Assembly: GCA_904420095.1 (NCBI GenBank)
Contig: CAJFUB010000026.1
Coordinates: forward strand, 1-64,000
Direction: 5' to 3'
From: an uncultured Clostridia bacterium
GTDB taxonomy: Bacteria > Bacillota > Clostridia > UBA1212 > UBA1255
DNA: 64,000 bases
Shown: positions 21,001 to 27,511 of the stretch, piece after piece
Position numbering within the stretch: position 1 is the stretch's first letter
Layout of the letters: each line of letters starts with the position of its first letter
Made by a program: the position numbers and the translations under genes
Notes under the pieces: generated by a model
What the model was told of the DNA's origin: nothing
Seen by the model: the letters and a program-made list of their open reading frames with translations, nothing else
Databases searched by the model: none

Positions 21001-21566
21001 TCATGGTATTTGATACCGAGGTTTATTCCAATACGGGCGGTCAGGCCTCAAAAGCAAGCCAGCTTGGCCAGGTCGCGCAGTTTGCTGCGGCCGGTAAATC
21101 GATCGGAAAGAAAAACCTTGCCGAAATCGCAATGTCCTACGGCTATGTTTATGTCGCACAGATTGCGATGGGCGCCGATATGAATCAGACCATCAAAGCG
21201 CTGACGGAGGCAGAGGCTTATCATGGACCTTCCATCGTCATCGGCTATGCACCGTGTGAGATGCATGGCGTAAAAGGCGGTATGACGAATTGCCAGTCCG
21301 AAATGAAGAAAGCTGTTGCGGCCGGATATTGGCAGACCTTCCGCTTCAATCCTGCGCTGAAGGCAGAGGGGAAAAATCCGCTGACGATCGACTGCAAGGC
21401 TCCTACGGAAAGCTACATCGCGTTCATCGAGAGCGAAACGCGCTACAGCCGCCTGAAGCAGGCCTTCCCGGAAAGGGCGGAAAAGCTCTTTGCGGAGGCG
21501 GCCGAGGAAGCCAAGGCGCGGTATGAGCGTCTGCTGAAGCTGAAAACACTTTACGAGGTTCAGTAA
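18015..21566 (+). CDS. nifJ: pyruvate:ferredoxin oxidoreductase
   Basis: Homodimeric enzyme that oxidises pyruvate to acetyl-CoA and CO2 and passes electrons to ferredoxin; the central step of anaerobic sugar catabolism. 1183 residues, full length. The N-terminal domain has YPITPSSVMAEL. The internal ferredoxin domain has CIQCNQCAYVCP and CMGCGLCVNVCP (about residues 695-765). The proximal cluster and TPP domain follow (GSCAGCAETSY, then GDGWAYDIGFGG and SNTGGQ). The start ATG 18015 has GGAGG 9 nt upstream. Coupling to transketolase is unusual and suggests one transcript that feeds pentose carbon towards acetyl-CoA. Confidence 0.97.
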   Translation: MARKKISMDGNTAAAHVSYAFTEVASIYPITPSSVMAELTDSWSATGLKNIFGDQVKVIEMQSEAGAAGTVHGSLAAGALTTTYTASQGLLLMIPNMYKIAGELLPCVIHVSARCVASHALNIFGDHSDVYACRQTGFAMMACTNPQEVMDLGAVAHLSAIKGRVPFLNFFDGFRTSHEIQKIEAWDYDELASMIDQDALAAFRARALNPEHPVLRGSAENGDIFFQHREACNKYYEALPAIVEDYMNQINARIGTDYKLFNYYGAPDADRVIIAMGSICDVAEEVIDYLCAQGEKVGLVKVRLYRPFRADKLVEAIPATAKKIAVLDRTKEPGSLGEPLYLDVVAALASKGVSAKVVGGRYGLGSKDTPPQSIFAVYENLKAEEPKANFTIGIVDDVTNHSLEEKPAPDTAPQGTISCKFWGLGGDGTVGANKNSIKIIGDHTDKFIQAYFQYDSKKTGGVTISHLRFGDKPIKSSYYITKADFVACHNPSYMVKGYKIVNDVKPGGTFLLNCQWTPAEVEKHLPAEAKKYIAENHIKFYTVNAIDKAREIGMGKRTNTILQSAFFALANIMPIDKAVEYMKAAAKKSYLKKGEAVVEMNYKAIDAGVDAIVKIDVPEAWKTLSAVAEEQEVKSSRPEMVKFVKEVLRPVGMMQGDSLPVSVFEDRADGTFPQGSSAFEKRGVAVDVPEWLPENCIQCNQCAYVCPHATIRPFAMDSKEAEAAPAAMKKVPMKGKGCEEYQFAMTISPLDCMGCGLCVNVCPAKEKALRMVPQESQAEQQEVFDYAVANVTKKPTSFSDFSVKGSQFNQPLLEFSGSCAGCAETSYARLITQLFGERMYISNATGCSSIWGGSAPATPYTINRVSGHGPAWANSLFEDNAEHGLGMFLGQKAIRDRLIACVERIAERTDSEELKALCTAFLDTKDDGQANATASEKLIAKLEAIDCDCEERKEILAHKEYLAKKSVWIFGGDGWAYDIGFGGLDHVIASGEDVNIMVFDTEVYSNTGGQASKASQLGQVAQFAAAGKSIGKKNLAEIAMSYGYVYVAQIAMGADMNQTIKALTEAEAYHGPSIVIGYAPCEMHGVKGGMTNCQSEMKKAVAAGYWQTFRFNPALKAEGKNPLTIDCKAPTESYIAFIESETRYSRLKQAFPERAEKLFAEAAEEAKARYERLLKLKTLYEVQ

Positions 21567-21610
21567 GAAGAAGCAAAACTTTTTCCGCTATCTGAATGAA
21601 ACGGACAACG

Positions 21611-21655
21611 CAGCCGGTTTCTGTTATACAGCAGAATCCGGCTGTTTTTTTTTTT
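21611..21655 (+). terminator. intrinsic terminator after the PFOR gene
   Basis: A 14-bp stem with one mismatch (21611-21624 with 21631-21644) followed by eleven T residues (21645-21655). Confidence 0.92.
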
Positions 21656-21664
21656 GTAAAACGA

Positions 21665-21700
21665 TTGAAGCTCCTACCGGCCGCGTGATATAATTCACGC
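21665..21700 (+). promoter_or_regulatory. promoter of the GH78-type gene with an operator centred on the -10 box
   Basis: TTGAAG (21665-21670), 18-bp spacer and TATAAT (21689-21694) with an extended TGa. The -10 box is framed exactly by GCGTGA (21683-21688) and TCACGC (21695-21700), a perfect 6-bp inverted repeat. A repressor bound here would cover the melting region. The regulator is not in the window. Confidence 0.7.
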
Positions 21701-21730
21701 AAATCTACAAAAAAGAATTGGGAGGAAAAT

Positions 21731-24214
21731 ATGGAACTGTTTCAGAAGGCGAAAGCCGTATTTGTCCCGGGGCTTGCAGATCAAAAAAATGTCCTGGGTG
21801 CATTTCGCAAGAATTTTCACACGAAGGGCGAACAAAAAACGGAACTGATCATTGCCGCTCATACGTTTTACAGAGTGTATTTGAACGGAGCTTGGCTGGG
21901 AACCGGCCCTGCGACTGCGCCGTTTGGTTATCTGAAGGCGGACCGCTATGACCTGACGGAGCTGATCCGACCGGAGGCAGCGGAAAATCAGCTCGCAATA
22001 GAGGTAATCGGTTATATTCCGGAGCAGAATTTTGCCACAAATGAAACATCCTGTCTGATTGCGGAGGTCCGCTCCGGAGACGATGTCCTCTGCGCTACGG
22101 ACGGGAGCTGGGAATGCGGAGTGTTGCGTCAGAAGGACTGCTTCGTGGAGACACTGTCATTCGGCAGGCGCGTCCCGCTGGAGGCATATTCGCTGGATGC
22201 TTCCTATACCGCCTGGAGAATCGGCACGATTCCGGACGGCACGGCATGCGAGGAGCTCGTGACGGATCGAGTGATTCTGGAGCGAGGCGTCTGCGCTCCG
22301 GATACGTCCGTTCTCCGGACGCTTCGAATGACGGGCATATACAGTATGAATCAGAAGCCGTATGACGGACGCGAACGAAGCTGGTGGGAAACCGACGAAT
22401 ATATCGCGCGCTGCGGCGGCGCACAGCTCAGCCGGCCCTCCGTTGACTGTCTGTCTCTTGAGGACTGCGCCTTTGACGGGGAAAGCGAGGAAGCCCCGGA
22501 CGGAAAAGGAAATCAAAACTGCCGCATTTTCAATTATCATAAGCCCGCAGCGCTGGAATTTAAACTGGAGGCCGCAGAGACCGGATTCATTGGAATAGAA
22601 TTTTTCTCGAAAGAACCGGTTGTGATCGATATTACCTGGAATGACTATCTGGATGACAGGGGCAGGCTTCCGGTGCGGGCGGACAGCGTGAACCGTGTGA
22701 TCCGCCTGAAAACGCAAGGAGGGAGCTTTCAATTTGAAAGCATGGAGCCGCATTATGTAAAATATATCAAAGTCATCGTACGGGGCGGCGGAATAGTCGA
22801 ATTGAAAAATTTGTATTTGCGTACTTACCGCTTTCCGGATCCGTGCGCGGCGGAATTTGTATGCAGCGATATGGCGCTGAACCGGATTTACGACAGCGCG
22901 CGGAGGACGCTTTTGACAAATATGCTCGGCTTTTTCTTTGACTCTCCCGAGCGCGAGCGCGGCGGCTGGGCAGGAGACAGTTACTGGACGGGACGCGCGG
23001 CCTTTCTAATGCTTTCGGATACTACCGTAGAGCGGGCCATGCTTTTCGACTTCCTCCTCTCCGGAGATTCTCAGATGCTTGAGGGCTCTTTCCCTTCCTG
23101 CTGCAGCGGCAATCTGAAAAACGATCCGGTTATCATGTACTCCTGGAATCTGTTCGTATTGCTGGAGCTGACGGATTATTGCCGCAGAACGGGAGACGAA
23201 GCGCTGAAGACCGCCTATCGCGCAAGAGTAGAAACGTTTATGAAGGCCTCTCGCGCTTTGAAAAACGAACTGGGGGTGTTGGAAAATATTCCGGGATCGA
23301 TGTTTATCGACTGGTCCGTATCGAATGACGCGCCGTATACGCAGCCGATCTGCACGGCGGCCAATGCGCTTTACGCAATGGTAGCGGAGCGTCTTGCAGA
23401 GCTGTATGGCAGAGAGGATTACCGCGCGGAAGCGGAACAAATCCGTTCGGTTTTCCGGGGCGTATACAAAGAGCTCAAAACGACAAAAAACGATCTGTTT
23501 ACGATGTATCCTTTCCTGGCGGATTCTATGACGCTGGAAAACGGAAGGCTGCGCGGAAACGGCGTCTACAGTGAAGCTGCACAGTATTATTATTTCTGGA
23601 CGGGGCTTCTGACACGGGAATCCGCGCCGGAGCTGTGGCAGATCTTAAAAGAGCAATTTGGCCCTGCACCGGCAAAATATCGCGGAACGGCTCATTTAAA
23701 GGTTGCAAACTGCGGCGTGTTCTTTGGGCATATGCTTCGCTTCGAGCTGCTTGGCCGTTTCGGTGAAACGCAGCTGCTGGAGAAGGAGATGAAGGCCTTC
23801 TGCGGCTATATGGCGGATCAGGATCCGGGCACCTTCTGGGAAACAATGAGCGGGGAGGACAGCAGAAATCACGGCTTTGGCGCGCATTTTGGCGCACAGC
23901 TGGTACAGAATTTCCTGGGGGCGGAGATACCGGATCGAATCCGGAAGCGCATTCGCTTCGCACCGCAGCCCGGAACGCTGAAATGGGCCAAGGGAAGCTT
24001 CCGAAACGAAGACGGGAGGTTCTGCGCGGCCTGGAACAGAAATCGGGACGGCTTTGAATTGCACATATCCGTTCCGTCCGGATATACGGCGGAGGTAGTC
24101 TTGCCGGAAGCGTTTTGTGCATACGAAGAAATGACTGTGAACGGAGCCTGCCGGCCCTTTGCAAGGCGGCTTCAGGGCGAAGGACGGCTGGACGTACGGC
24201 TGGCGCGTTCCTGA
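21731..24214 (+). CDS. alpha-L-rhamnosidase-like glycoside hydrolase (GH78-type)
   Basis: Likely removes terminal alpha-L-rhamnose from oligosaccharides or glycosides. 827 residues. The N-terminal beta-sandwich contains the pattern typical of these enzymes (VYLNGAWLGTGPATAPFGYL, then a YDLTELI segment). The (alpha/alpha)6 barrel begins near 370 and has the family signature DSPERERGGWAGDSYW, which includes the acid residue region. A C-terminal beta domain closes the protein. No signal peptide is seen, so it should act in the cytoplasm on imported substrate. It is a single gene between two terminators. Some GH78 relatives have other activities, so the exact substrate is open. Confidence 0.82.
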   Translation: MELFQKAKAVFVPGLADQKNVLGAFRKNFHTKGEQKTELIIAAHTFYRVYLNGAWLGTGPATAPFGYLKADRYDLTELIRPEAAENQLAIEVIGYIPEQNFATNETSCLIAEVRSGDDVLCATDGSWECGVLRQKDCFVETLSFGRRVPLEAYSLDASYTAWRIGTIPDGTACEELVTDRVILERGVCAPDTSVLRTLRMTGIYSMNQKPYDGRERSWWETDEYIARCGGAQLSRPSVDCLSLEDCAFDGESEEAPDGKGNQNCRIFNYHKPAALEFKLEAAETGFIGIEFFSKEPVVIDITWNDYLDDRGRLPVRADSVNRVIRLKTQGGSFQFESMEPHYVKYIKVIVRGGGIVELKNLYLRTYRFPDPCAAEFVCSDMALNRIYDSARRTLLTNMLGFFFDSPERERGGWAGDSYWTGRAAFLMLSDTTVERAMLFDFLLSGDSQMLEGSFPSCCSGNLKNDPVIMYSWNLFVLLELTDYCRRTGDEALKTAYRARVETFMKASRALKNELGVLENIPGSMFIDWSVSNDAPYTQPICTAANALYAMVAERLAELYGREDYRAEAEQIRSVFRGVYKELKTTKNDLFTMYPFLADSMTLENGRLRGNGVYSEAAQYYYFWTGLLTRESAPELWQILKEQFGPAPAKYRGTAHLKVANCGVFFGHMLRFELLGRFGETQLLEKEMKAFCGYMADQDPGTFWETMSGEDSRNHGFGAHFGAQLVQNFLGAEIPDRIRKRIRFAPQPGTLKWAKGSFRNEDGRFCAAWNRNRDGFELHISVPSGYTAEVVLPEAFCAYEEMTVNGACRPFARRLQGEGRLDVRLARS

Positions 24215-24220
24215 AAAAAA

Positions 24221-24246
24221 GCGGCGCTTCGGTTTCGAAGCGCCGC
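24221..24246. terminator. bidirectional terminator between the glycosidase and mecA
   Basis: GCGGCGCTTCG (24221-24231) pairs with CGAAGCGCCGC (24236-24246) around a 4-nt loop. A7 lies directly to the left (24214-24220), making it a very strong terminator for mecA on the minus strand. A T5 run to the right (24252-24256) gives weaker termination on the plus strand. Confidence 0.88.
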
Positions 24247-24273
24247 GCCGGTTTTTCCGATCGCCTGCCGCGA

Positions 24274-25302
24274 TTACAGCCCGAAATGGTTTATCAGCTT
24301 GGAAATGGCTCCGTGCTCCATGAGAACCGTACCGCGCTCTTTTAAAAGCGGCAGAAAAGATTCCGCGGGAAGATACGTCGCATTATAGTCGATTACCAGG
24401 GCCTCGAGACGGTTCAGCATATTCAGGTTTTTGCTGTTGGGCTTGAGGACAAGGTAGTAAGCGCCTCTGTAAGTATACAGGGAAGAGGCGATCGTTTTAA
24501 AGGCTTTGTTTCTGGAGAAGAACTCCAGCATATCGTTGAACTCCGGAAAAATCAGGACATCCCAGTCGGAGAGGATAGAATGCTTTCTCGCCGGCTGAAT
24601 GAATTTAATCGGAGAGGCGTTGCTCCCTGAAGCCTGATTCTGCTTTCCCTGCTTCTTTCCGGAAGTGTGCTGCTGCGCCACCTTCTGATTCCTGTTCTGA
24701 ACGCGGATCTTATGAAACAGACTCCGGAAGGCCTCGGGGGGGATATTGGCCATGTCAAACGTTGTGGATTCCTGCTGCTCAGGGGAAGCGGAATCCGCAT
24801 GGTCTTCTTCGTCTTCCTCCTCTTCGTCCTCGTCCTCCTCGTCGTATTCTTCCTCATCGTATTCGTCGGCGTCCGCGGAATCCTCCTCTTCCTCTTCTTC
24901 AGAATCGTCCTCCTGCTCCTGTCCTGCGGAAACGGATTCCTGACTGCTTATGTTCTCGCTGCGGACGCTTTTGGCCGCGTTTCTTAAAATTTTATTGAAT
25001 CGATTCAGAAGCTCTTCATTCTCGTCGTCATAATAAAAATTGTCTTCATAATCCTCGTCGATATCGTGGGAGATCATGAGAATCAGCCCGCCTTTTCCAT
25101 CCGGCTTGTTTACAACATTCAGCTGGCGGTCTTCAAATTCATGGCCAAATTCTATATTTGCATGATCAATAGCGTCCCAGATTAATTTGTCGAGGTCGTG
25201 CGTTCCTTCTTTTAATGCGGATACTTCCAGATTGCGGGAAGCCAGGTCTTTGCTGCTGATATATATGTTGATCGCATTATCGGCGATTCGTTCTATTTTC
25301 AT
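24274..25302 (-). CDS. mecA: MecA-type ClpC adaptor with an acidic linker
   Basis: Adaptor that delivers substrates (ComK in Bacillus) to the ClpCP protease. 342 residues, clearly longer than the 220-250 usual for MecA. The N-terminal domain (about 1-85, MKIERIADNAINIYISSKDL) and the C-terminal ClpC-binding domain (about 240-342, with WDVLIFPEFNDMLEF and SSLYTYRGAYYLVL) match the family. Between them lies an expanded linker with a nearly pure Asp/Glu tract at residues 129-170 and a Gln/Lys-rich stretch at 200-225. GGGGG precedes ATG 25302. ClpC is not in the window. Confidence 0.9.
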   Translation of the reverse strand: MKIERIADNAINIYISSKDLASRNLEVSALKEGTHDLDKLIWDAIDHANIEFGHEFEDRQLNVVNKPDGKGGLILMISHDIDEDYEDNFYYDDENEELLNRFNKILRNAAKSVRSENISSQESVSAGQEQEDDSEEEEEEDSADADEYDEEEYDEEDEDEEEEDEEDHADSASPEQQESTTFDMANIPPEAFRSLFHKIRVQNRNQKVAQQHTSGKKQGKQNQASGSNASPIKFIQPARKHSILSDWDVLIFPEFNDMLEFFSRNKAFKTIASSLYTYRGAYYLVLKPNSKNLNMLNRLEALVIDYNATYLPAESFLPLLKERGTVLMEHGAISKLINHFGL

Positions 25303-25332
25303 ATTACATGCCCCCTTTCAAAGACCACTTAT

Positions 25333-25353
25333 ATTATACTTGAAAATTTTCAA
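25333..25353 (-). promoter_or_regulatory. mecA -10 box with an adjacent 14-bp palindrome
   Basis: On the minus strand TATAAT lies at 25338-25333, about 30 nt before mecA. Directly upstream is the perfect palindrome TTGAAAATTTTCAA (25340-25353), in the spacer where a regulator could bind. The -35 box is weak (TTCTCA at 17 bp). Confidence 0.5.
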
Positions 25354-25385
25354 AATGAGAAGAGTAAAATAAAACCATCAAATGT

Positions 25386-25414
25386 TTGACACGGTCCGCA
25401 AATTATAGTAGAGT
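25386..25414 (+). promoter_or_regulatory. promoter of the DUF308 gene
   Basis: TTGACA (25386-25391), 17-bp spacer, TAGAGT (25409-25414). The RNA start would be about 30 nt before the gene. Confidence 0.6.
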
Positions 25415-25451
25415 AAAAAAATGAACGTTAAGAGTTAAGGGTGATTTATGC

Positions 25452-26009
25452 ATGTCTGATTTATTTAAACGGATCAAATGGAGTACATTGCTGTCCGCCG
25501 TTCTCACGCTGGTAATCGGAATTTTTTTGCTGGCGCGGCCTGATGCCGCCGTGGTGACGATCAGCCTGATCGTAGGCTGGATGCTTCTGATCAGCGGAGT
25601 GGTCTCCGCGGTGCTGTTTTTTGCCGGAAAAACCTTCGGATTTGCCTATCTGAATATCATTCTGGGCGTGATCGGAATTGCGCTCGGACTGTGGATCGTA
25701 ATTGATCCTGCCTTTATCGCGAATTTTATCATGGTACTGCTCGGTATTTTGATGCTGGTACACGGGGCGGTAGATCTCCAGTCCTCTTTTGAGCTCAAAA
25801 AAATCGGAGGCCGCAGATGGGGGCTCGATATGGTGTTTGCACTTATCACGATGGCGCTTGGCGTACTGGTGATCTTCCTCCATTTTAAAGCGGCGGAGCT
25901 GATCATGGTTTTGTGCGGGATCAGCCTGATTCTGGACTCCGTTACGGATTTTATTATTGTGATCCGCCTGGCGCGCGCGCAGCGGGCGGCCCGGAAGCTG
26001 GAGCAATAA
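25452..26009 (+). CDS. DUF308 (HdeD-family) membrane protein
   Basis: 185 residues with six predicted membrane helices in three pairs, the layout of the HdeD/DUF308 family. HdeD has been linked to acid resistance in E. coli, but the role in Firmicutes is not known. It starts MSDLFKRIKWSTLLSAVLTL after an AGGGTGAT ribosome-binding site. Its stop TAA (26007-26009) abuts the stop of the convergent regulator gene with no base between them. Confidence 0.88.
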   Translation: MSDLFKRIKWSTLLSAVLTLVIGIFLLARPDAAVVTISLIVGWMLLISGVVSAVLFFAGKTFGFAYLNIILGVIGIALGLWIVIDPAFIANFIMVLLGILMLVHGAVDLQSSFELKKIGGRRWGLDMVFALITMALGVLVIFLHFKAAELIMVLCGISLILDSVTDFIIVIRLARAQRAARKLEQ

Positions 26010-26387
26010 TTATTTGCCGCTGTAGGCCTGATAGTGCAGCTTGATTTTTTCGAATGTGATCGGACTCAGATCATGCTCGATTTTGCATGCGTCCGCATAT
26101 GCGGTTTCCTCGGGGACGCCGAGCTTCAGCAGCATATGCGCGATGATCTCGTGGCGTTCATAAATGCTTTCCGCGATCTTTTGGCCCTTCTCTGTCAGTG
26201 TAATATCGTTGCCGGCGTCGATTTCGATATAGCCGTTTTCGCGGAGATCCCGCATCATGATGCTTACGGACGGCTTGGAAAAGCCGAGCTCCCGCGCGAC
26301 GTCCACGGAACGGCAGCCCCCGGTCCGCTTCCGGATCATCAGAATTGCTTCGAGGTAGTTTTCTCCTGATTCATGTATATTTATCAT
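26010..26387 (-). CDS. DtxR/MntR-family metal-dependent regulator
   Basis: Likely a metal-sensing repressor of Mn or Fe uptake. 125 residues, with a winged helix (SVDVARELGFSKPSVSIMMRDL) and a dimerisation/metal domain. By alignment from memory, the metal ligands are mixed. Cys101, Glu104 and His105 (ACKIEH) match the DtxR/IdeR pattern rather than the Glu of MntR, and His79 is kept. Asn10 replaces the Asp8 of Bacillus MntR or the Met10 of DtxR. The metal is therefore uncertain. It lacks the SH3-like domain of DtxR. Its ATG overlaps the stop of ybaK (ATGA), so the two are one operon. Confidence 0.88.
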   Translation of the reverse strand: MINIHESGENYLEAILMIRKRTGGCRSVDVARELGFSKPSVSIMMRDLRENGYIEIDAGNDITLTEKGQKIAESIYERHEIIAHMLLKLGVPEETAYADACKIEHDLSPITFEKIKLHYQAYSGK

Positions 26388-26869
26388 TTTGTATCTTCCT
26401 CCTCTGCTGTAAGCTCCGCATAGGAAAAGCGGAGCACTTTCTTCAGGTCTTCCGGAGAGAGCTCCACCTGATGGCCGATTTTTCCGGCGCTGAAAAGGAT
26501 CGTGCTTTGTTTTTCTGCGGAGGCATGCAGAAATGTGGGGAACGGCTTCTTCATTCCGATCGGCGAACAGCCTCCGTGTACATAGCCCGTAAGCGGAAGG
26601 AGTTCCTTTTGCGGAATCATATGAACGCTTTTTTCTCCCGCGGCTGCGGCGGCCTTTTTCAGATCGAGCTCGCAGCAGACGGGAATTACGAATACATAAT
26701 ACTTTTGAGATTTTCCTTCTGTTACAAGCGTTTTATAGACTGCCTCGCACGGCTTTCCGATGCTTTCTGCAACGTCCTTCCCGCTCAGAGCGCCGCCTTC
26801 ATAGGTATACCGGCCGTAATTGATTCTGTTTTTGTCTAAAATCCGCATCACGTTTGTTTTAAGCTCCAT
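26384..26869 (-). CDS. ybaK: Cys-tRNA(Pro)/Cys-tRNA(Cys) deacylase, YbaK/EbsC type
   Basis: Editing enzyme that hydrolyses mischarged Cys-tRNA(Pro). About 162 residues from ATG 26869 (MELKTNVMRILDKNRINYG), preceded by AGGAAAGG. The 19 residues upstream in frame are not family-like. The YbaK core with a conserved Lys in YKTLVTEG, the GGCSPIGMKKPFPTF substrate loop and ILFSAGKIGHQVELSPEDL is intact. It is cotranscribed with the metal regulator downstream; I see no functional reason for that. Confidence 0.92.
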   Translation of the reverse strand: MELKTNVMRILDKNRINYGRYTYEGGALSGKDVAESIGKPCEAVYKTLVTEGKSQKYYVFVIPVCCELDLKKAAAAAGEKSVHMIPQKELLPLTGYVHGGCSPIGMKKPFPTFLHASAEKQSTILFSAGKIGHQVELSPEDLKKVLRFSYAELTAEEEDTK

Positions 26870-26970
26870 GCGTTTCGGCCCTTTCCTGCTGATTCTGGTA
26901 TACCTTAGCAGTATATCACGAATCATACGGAATTACATTAAAATTTTTGAAAACGTGACCTTTTATATAG

Positions 26971-26988
26971 AAAACGCCCCATAGGGCG
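26971..26988. terminator. small hairpin after the XRE gene, possible terminator
   Basis: AACGCCC and GGGCGTT form a 7-bp stem around a short loop, 15 bp beyond the XRE stop (minus strand), followed on that strand by TTTTC. The T run is short, so it may be a weak terminator. Confidence 0.45.
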
Positions 26989-27002
26989 TTTAAAAGATAA
27001 AT

Positions 27003-27338
27003 CTAATCTTCGCTGTCCTCGGCCACCAGAGAGGTGAGATCCTCCGTTTTCGGCATCTGCCGCATGGTTCCCTCGTAAAGGAAGGAGATTGGAACGTTCA
27101 GGGCTTCGGCGAAAAAAACGACTTCAATATCAGAAAGCGCTCTGCGGCCCGTTTCGATGCGGCTGAGGGAGGAACGCTTCATCATCAGCCCTTTTACCTG
27201 CAGTCTGGCAATCAGCATATCCTGGGACATTTTCGGATGGGCTTTGTCGTATTTCCCGTCGCGTACATACCGGATCCATTTTCCGCAGATATTAACTTTG
27301 CTTTTTTTGGCATTGTTTTCGCTGATTTTTCTGCCCAT
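27003..27338 (-). CDS. small XRE-family DNA-binding protein
   Basis: 111 residues with one helix-turn-helix domain (about 37-90: SQDMLIARLQVKGLMMKRSSLSRIETG is its core, followed by ALSDIEVVFFAEALNVP). A basic N-terminal arm and an acidic C-terminus flank it. AGAAGGAT precedes ATG 27338. It is transcribed away from the YfhO-type gene, and the gap holds repeated GCACA elements. It may repress itself or its neighbour. It resembles phage-type repressors, but no phage genes are near. Confidence 0.85.
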   Translation of the reverse strand: MGRKISENNAKKSKVNICGKWIRYVRDGKYDKAHPKMSQDMLIARLQVKGLMMKRSSLSRIETGRRALSDIEVVFFAEALNVPISFLYEGTMRQMPKTEDLTSLVAEDSED

Positions 27339-27368
27339 TTTGATCCCTTCTGTCTTTTGTCGATATTA

Positions 27369-27411
27369 TGCACAAAAAACGGGCAAAAATTGTGCGATTT
27401 AAGCACATGTG
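27369..27411. promoter_or_regulatory. cluster of GCACA inverted repeats between the XRE and YfhO-type genes
   Basis: GCACAA (27370-27375) is mirrored by TTGTGC (27390-27395), and a further palindrome CACATGTG lies at 27404-27411 as part of another GCACA (27403-27407). Three GCACA-type half-sites or more within 43 bp of a regulator gene look like operators for that regulator. Confidence 0.5.
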
Positions 27412-27473
27412 AAAAATTTCCACGAATTTTTTTGAAAAACGTGTTATGAAGAAGGGAAAAGCTTTTGATTTTA

Positions 27474-27482
27474 TGTTATACT
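27474..27482 (+). promoter_or_regulatory. extended -10 promoter of the YfhO-type gene
   Basis: TGt plus TATACT (27477-27482), with no good -35 box. The RNA start near 27489 lies after the first possible ATG (27446), which supports the later start codon at 27512. Confidence 0.5.
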
Positions 27483-27511
27483 ATGGCAATAAAATACCTA
27501 CGGAGCTCCTG

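Noticed and set aside
24746-24943. Serine-rich open frame on the plus strand (long runs of Ser)
   Set aside because: It is the complement of the Asp/Glu tract of mecA. The repeat arises from GAG/GAA/GAC codons read in reverse.
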